DNA from: an uncultured Prevotellaceae bacterium
GTDB taxonomy: Bacteria; Bacteroidota; Bacteroidia; Bacteroidales; Bacteroidaceae
Direction: 5' to 3'
Assembly (NCBI GenBank): GCA_900316575.1
Contig: ONDJ01000023.1
Coordinates: 1 to 34,922, forward strand
Length of the DNA stretch: 34,922 nt
A program made the translations under genes and the position numbers. Positions 31,824-34,922 of the stretch are shown one piece after another (position 1 is the stretch's first letter; the number at the start of each line of letters is the position of its first letter). The notes under the pieces were generated by a model. That model ran no database searches. It had not been told where the DNA came from and saw only the letters and a program-made list of their open reading frames with translations.

Positions 31824-32366
31824 TTATTCTGCCGCAATAATTTCCATTCCTTTTAGGACTGCCTGTTCATTAGTGGGAAGTAAATGCCAGTGGCGCTCAG
31901 GCAGGGTTTTCTTGAGTGCTTTAATAACGGTTTCCACCTTAACAATAGGATGAAGTTTCAACAAACCTCCAAGGACGAACATATTGAAACATTTCATCAT
32001 TTGTAGCTCAGCGGCTGTCTCCATCGCTGGAATGTGAAAGGAATGGATATCGTTTCTTGTTGGTTTGTCTTGAATACCAAAACTATCGTAAATTAGATCT
32101 CCTCCTGCCTTGACGCGAGGCTGGAATTTGTCTAATGAAGGTTGGTTCAAGCAGATTGCTGTATCGTATTTACTGAGAACAGGTGAAGAGATGGGATCAT
32201 CGCTCAGAATTACTGTAACATTAGCCGTTCCTCCTCGTTGTTCAGGACCATAGGCGGGCATCCAGGAAACTTCTTTTCCTTCCATCAGTCCTGCATACGC
32301 TAAAATCTTGCCCATTGAAAGGACACCTTGTCCGCCAAAACCGGCTATAATAATTTCGTGCTTCAT
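31824..32366 (-). CDS. 2-oxoacid:acceptor oxidoreductase gamma subunit
   Basis: This 180-residue protein matches the gamma subunit of pyruvate/2-oxoacid:ferredoxin oxidoreductases (PorG/KorC/VorC). Hallmarks are the start EIIIAGFGGQGVLSMGKILA, the WMPAYGPEQRGGTANVTVIL block and the CFNMFVLGGLLKL helix. In the complex it works with the alpha and beta subunits in CoA-dependent oxidative decarboxylation, passing electrons to ferredoxin. Usually the alpha and beta genes lie directly upstream in one operon; here neither is present and this gene has its own consensus promoter (32405-32435), so it is split off or unpartnered. The ATG at 32366 was preferred to an upstream in-frame start because family members begin at this MKHEIIIAG-like segment. 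Confidence 0.88.
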   Translation of the reverse strand: MKHEIIIAGFGGQGVLSMGKILAYAGLMEGKEVSWMPAYGPEQRGGTANVTVILSDDPISSPVLSKYDTAICLNQPSLDKFQPRVKAGGDLIYDSFGIQDKPTRNDIHSFHIPAMETAAELQMMKCFNMFVLGGLLKLHPIVKVETVIKALKKTLPERHWHLLPTNEQAVLKGMEIIAAE

Positions 32367-32404
32367 GAGAAAACTAATTAATGTGTGTTTCTTCAAACCA
32401 AAGG

Positions 32405-32435
32405 CAAAGGTAACAAGAAACTCTTGGCAACCAAA
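32405..32435 (-). promoter_or_regulatory. Promoter of the gamma-subunit gene
   Basis: On the minus strand TTTG (32432-32435), 19 bases and TACCTTTG (32405-32412). The start near 32398 gives a leader of about 32 nt. Confidence 0.78.
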
Positions 32436-32537
32436 TCTCTCTCGTACAAATTTAGTATGGTTAATCTTTTATATAATGATTGTTGTAAAAGCTGTAAGAC
32501 TTTCCTGGCGCAATGAGTTACAAATTCTCGCTTTCTA

Positions 32538-32568
32538 TTTGGCTTTTCATAGGGATTGACTACTTTTG
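32538..32568 (+). promoter_or_regulatory. Promoter of the holin-like operon
   Basis: TTTG (32538-32541), 19 bases and TACTTTTG (32561-32568). The predicted start near 32575 gives a leader of about 16 nt before the ATG at 32591. Confidence 0.78.
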
Positions 32569-32590
32569 CGAGTGAAAAACGTTTTTACAA

Positions 32591-32977
32591 ATGCTATCAA
32601 GTGAGAAAAACATTGAGCGCATTGTGCATATATTGCAAGAGAGTAAGCAATATGCTGAATTGCAGTTAGAGTATGCCAAGTTGGATGCAACGGGAAAGAT
32701 TGCCGCAGCGCTTTCGGCCACCATTCTTTTTGTCGTTTTGTTTGTCATCGGAGCTATATTCGTTGTACTCCTTTCCTGCACAGCGGCTTTTTTGCTCAAT
32801 CAATACGTGACGCACAATTCTGCCGTCTCCTTTGCAATTATTTCGGCTATGTATCTCGTAGTCGCAATTCTTGTATATATGCGCCGCAAACAGTGGATAA
32901 TCGACCCGGTTTCGCGCATGTTAGGACGTCTGTTGCTTTCAAGCGATAAAGAAACTTCAAAAACGGAAGAGCTATGA
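32591..32977 (+). CDS. Phage-holin-family small membrane protein
   Basis: This 128-residue protein has an amphipathic N-terminus (about 1-36) and two hydrophobic hairpin segments (about 40-68, ATILFVVLFVIGAIFVVLLS; and 77-97, FAIISAMYLVVAILVYM) followed by a basic, charged C-terminus. The layout matches the 'putative holin superfamily' (Phage_holin_3_6) found in many non-phage Bacteroidetes loci, where the function is unknown; true holin activity is not implied. Its stop overlaps the start of the next gene by 4 bp (ATGA), so the two are translationally coupled and share the promoter at 32538-32568. Confidence 0.75.
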   Translation: MLSSEKNIERIVHILQESKQYAELQLEYAKLDATGKIAAALSATILFVVLFVIGAIFVVLLSCTAAFLLNQYVTHNSAVSFAIISAMYLVVAILVYMRRKQWIIDPVSRMLGRLLLSSDKETSKTEEL

Positions 32978-33231
32978 TACAGCAAGATTATACGCCAGAG
33001 GCTTTGGCTGTGCAAAAAGCGCAACTTCGTGAGCAAATTTCGGCTAAGCGTGATGAGATTTCGCGTATGGTAGATGAGCTTATCACACCCGATCCGGCAA
33101 CAACACGTGCAGAACAATTTGCCACCACCTTCAGCCGCGCCATTGCTATTGCTGACGGTGCTTTGACAGGCTATCGATTGGTAAAGCGACTTGGATGGCT
33201 TGTTCCTAAACGCAAGAAGCGGCGCAAGTAA
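32974..33231 (+). CDS. Small basic protein coupled to the holin-like gene, unknown function
   Basis: This 85-residue protein has a charged helical N-terminus (KAQLREQISAKRDEISRMVD), a short alanine-rich middle and a very basic C-terminus (KRLGWLVPKRKKRRK). It has no signal peptide and no clear membrane segment. It overlaps the holin-like gene by 4 bp, and the pair is commonly found together in Bacteroidetes as far as I recall. It may bind the membrane protein or the membrane surface. A strong terminator follows at 33326-33380. Confidence 0.75.
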   Translation: MIQQDYTPEALAVQKAQLREQISAKRDEISRMVDELITPDPATTRAEQFATTFSRAIAIADGALTGYRLVKRLGWLVPKRKKRRK

Positions 33232-33325
33232 ACTATTGTTTTTTTGTGTTTTGGATTTTCATTTTGAGTTTGTTTTAAGCTTTTCTTGGCTTGCTTACAG
33301 TTAACGATGAGTTTGGGATTGTGAC

Positions 33326-33380
33326 AAACTCCACGCCCTGTTTTTGTATGAGGACTAGCAAAAACAGGGCGTGGAGTTTT
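33326..33380 (+). terminator. Strong terminator of the holin-like operon
   Basis: A perfect 21-bp stem (AAACTCCACGCCCTGTTTTT with its complement) around a 12-base loop, with a T-rich tail. The symmetric A/T ends could stop transcripts from both sides. Confidence 0.85.
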
Positions 33381-34136
33381 ATAGAGTTCTTTGATTGAGC
33401 GGGAAAGTCGCTGCTCTGAAGGAAATAGACTTTTACGGCTCTAATCAAGTTCATATATAAATGCTGAATTAGAGTAATACTAATAAACTTTCATAGGGTC
33501 TCCACAAGTGTTTCTTATCGACACCTATAAATAGAGAGATATACACGTGCAAATCTATTAACTTTCGGACATCTGTTAAAGACTTTTTGCCAATAAACAC
33601 AATCGAACGTTTACCCCCCATTTTGCAAAACTCTACTTATCAAAAACAGCACTCTTGACAAGTTCTAGTTGCTACTTAACGGTTGTGTATTCTGAACAAA
33701 CAAAGTGTTTACTCCATTCAAACAAAGTGTTTACACGCTTCAAACACTTGCCACCTCGTACATATTTGCTTTACAATCAAATAATAAGCCTTCTCAAATC
33801 AAAGATATGCAAAAACACGGCTATCGTTCTCGTTTGCCATCGTTACTTTTTCGGCAAAGGAATAACAGAAACTTGGCAAAAAAGACCCTGCTCGCTTTAT
33901 TAGGACAAGGCAATATACTCAGAAATGGAAGACTATCTGCACCTCTTGAGGGAACATACACGCTTATGAGGTGCCTTAAGTGTCCAAACAAGTTGCAAAT
34001 CATAAAATCGTTACATAGCACGGCACTACTCACATGTTTGCCATGCATAAAAACAGGAATGTGACTATTATGACACACCCCTATATTAATAGAATACTCC
34101 TTAAGAATGTCAGGAACCAAACAGACTTATCGGCGA
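33381..34136. other. Gene-free region with short tandem repeats
   Basis: No gene can be supported. Two overlapping open frames on opposite strands (33705-34064 and 33821-34120) have no recognisable domains, no promoter and unusual composition. The one clear structure is the 22-bp-period repeat at 33697-33745. Confidence 0.5.
33697..33745. repeat. Tandem 22-bp-period repeat
   Basis: CAAACAAAGTGTTTAC at 33697-33712 and 33719-33734, then a partial third copy (CAAAC) at 33741. The unit is itself nearly palindromic (AAACaaaGTGTTT). Confidence 0.7.
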
Positions 34137-34739
34137 TTATTTTGTTGGTAACGATTGTATCTTTTCTTCTAACCAACGACAGAGATAATCTACTTGTTTT
34201 TTTGTATTTCCCATAAAAACGGCACACTCCTTGTGCCCCTCGAACTGTGGTTTTACGCCTTCCATTGCACTGAGAGCTGAAACCGTTAGGAGTTCACGCT
34301 CGGCAGGAGTAAACTGGTCGCAAGCGTAAATATCCCCAAAAAGGTGTGACTTCATGTAATAGTCATCCTGCGGACAAAAGGTATAGTTCCATGGTGTGCC
34401 ACCTTCGTCACGTGTTTGCATTTCTGTACCCTTCTGCAAAGCCATAGCAGCATCATCCCAAACGGCAGGTCGTTGGAACGGTTTTCCTTCGTTATCCTCA
34501 ACACCCTTGGCTTTACGCTCAGAAAGCACGCGCTCTAAAGTATTCAGGGCATTCAACGAGCGAGGAAAACCCGTGTAAGCATAGAGTTGTGCAAAGGCAT
34601 CCTTCATTTGGTTTATACTAACACCAGCGTCAAGTGCTTCATGAACGGCAGAAGAAAGGTTCTGCAAGTCGCCACGTGCTTCCAATGCTGCACATGCACA
34701 AAGTAAAAGCATTGGTTTCGGTAGTAATGCGGTTTCCAT
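34137..34739 (-). CDS. Carboxymuconolactone decarboxylase (AhpD-like) family protein
   Basis: This 200-residue protein has two CMD-type helical segments: residues about 10-70 (LSSAVHEALDAGVSINQMKD, FAQLYAYTGFPRSLNALNTL) and about 130-195 (FGDIYACDQFTPAERELLTV, SALSAMEGVKPQFEGH). The AhpD-type CxxC redox pair is missing, so it is not a classic alkylhydroperoxidase partner. Members without the pair are often annotated as lactone decarboxylases or carboxymuconolactone-like proteins of unknown substrate. No catabolic cluster is adjacent. No consensus promoter was found in the 183 bp to the window end. Confidence 0.75.
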   Translation of the reverse strand: METALLPKPMLLLCACAALEARGDLQNLSSAVHEALDAGVSINQMKDAFAQLYAYTGFPRSLNALNTLERVLSERKAKGVEDNEGKPFQRPAVWDDAAMALQKGTEMQTRDEGGTPWNYTFCPQDDYYMKSHLFGDIYACDQFTPAERELLTVSALSAMEGVKPQFEGHKECAVFMGNTKKQVDYLCRWLEEKIQSLPTK

Positions 34740-34922
34740 ATTATAATTGTTTTTTGCTTTCGTGTGCTAACGACTCATTGTAGCAAGAAAGCTTTACTGC
34801 ACCAGTTTCCTACTTTGCATTAAGGGGTGTTCTATAAATTAGGCTTGAATGATTTTTGAGCTATCATGATGCAGATTTTGAATTAAGTTCGCAGCCGCGT
34901 AGCGGGCTACGTGCTGGGAAGT
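34740..34922. other. Right edge, possible start of an insertion element
   Basis: TTAAGGGGTGTTCTATAAAT at about 34818 resembles the terminal sequence of Bacteroidetes insertion sequences, and a near-perfect inverted repeat (CAGCCGCGTAGC with GCTACGTGCTG) follows at 34890-34916. The element itself would lie outside the window. Confidence 0.3.

Noticed and set aside
32591-33231. Prophage lysis cassette (holin plus partner)
   Set aside because: No lysin, tail or capsid genes nearby; this holin-like family is widespread outside phages in Bacteroidetes.
33705-34120. Overlapping opposite-strand ORFs of 119 and 99 codons
   Set aside because: No domain, promoter or composition support for either; they mirror each other, so at most one could be real and I cannot tell which.

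Overview
The window looks like chromosomal DNA of a member of the Bacteroidales, probably Prevotella- or Porphyromonas-like; the species cannot be fixed from the sequence alone. Three things point there. Most transcription units start with the Bacteroidetes promoter pattern TTTG/TTG, a 19-21 base gap, then TAnnTTTG. The families are typical of the group: a glycine-lipid acyltransferase pair, a FucP symporter, a large TonB-dependent receptor, a GDE/GT4/GH57 glycogen cluster and an EndA nuclease with a C-terminal sorting-like tail. Almost no gene has a Shine-Dalgarno site.

Layout. 1-4324 (minus strand): glycine-lipid acyltransferases glsB and glsA, ribosomal protein L19 and a FucP-type sugar symporter. 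4759-9447 (plus): a TonB-dependent receptor, a frame-disrupted small peptide gene on the minus strand, a secreted GH25 lysozyme and an RluA-family pseudouridine synthase. 9448-10429 has no gene but holds copies of a dispersed palindromic repeat, a hairpin and a 22-bp-period repeat. 10430-11044 (minus) is an iron-sulfur flavoprotein. 11391-16319 (plus) is a glycogen operon: debranching enzyme, glycosyltransferase, and a GH57 amylase-like protein with an altered catalytic motif and a histone-like Lys/Ala/Pro tail. 16435-18162 is a secreted endonuclease I with extra C-terminal domains.

18261-26771 is a complete type II-C CRISPR-Cas locus: a minus-strand tracrRNA, cas9 (1,496 aa), cas1, cas2 and an array of 30 identical 46-bp repeats with 29 spacers. 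The tracrRNA anti-repeat and the Cas1/Cas2/Cas9 motifs all look intact. Each repeat, read on the minus strand, contains a full Bacteroidetes promoter (TTG-N19-TATCTTTG) firing into the adjacent spacer. The array therefore appears to be 30 tandem promoters, analogous to the Neisseria II-C design but built from a different sigma-factor consensus. The tracrRNA also carries a short copy of the repeat start that could pair with its own anti-repeat.

26804-31634 starts with a Pif1-like helicase that reads towards the array, then tRNA-Thr, tRNA-Lys and a 1.9-kb segment bounded by insertion-sequence ends. That segment holds an AT-rich agmatine-deiminase-family gene between two 99-bp direct repeats, each the joint of a broken gene. 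Recombination between the repeats would excise a 1,353-bp circle and rebuild an intact reading frame. tRNA-Glu follows. 31824-34739 holds an unpartnered 2-oxoacid oxidoreductase gamma subunit, a holin-like membrane protein with a small partner, and a carboxymuconolactone-decarboxylase-family protein. The right edge may be the start of an unseen insertion element.

All calls are by eye from sequence and translated proteins. No database search or folding program was run.
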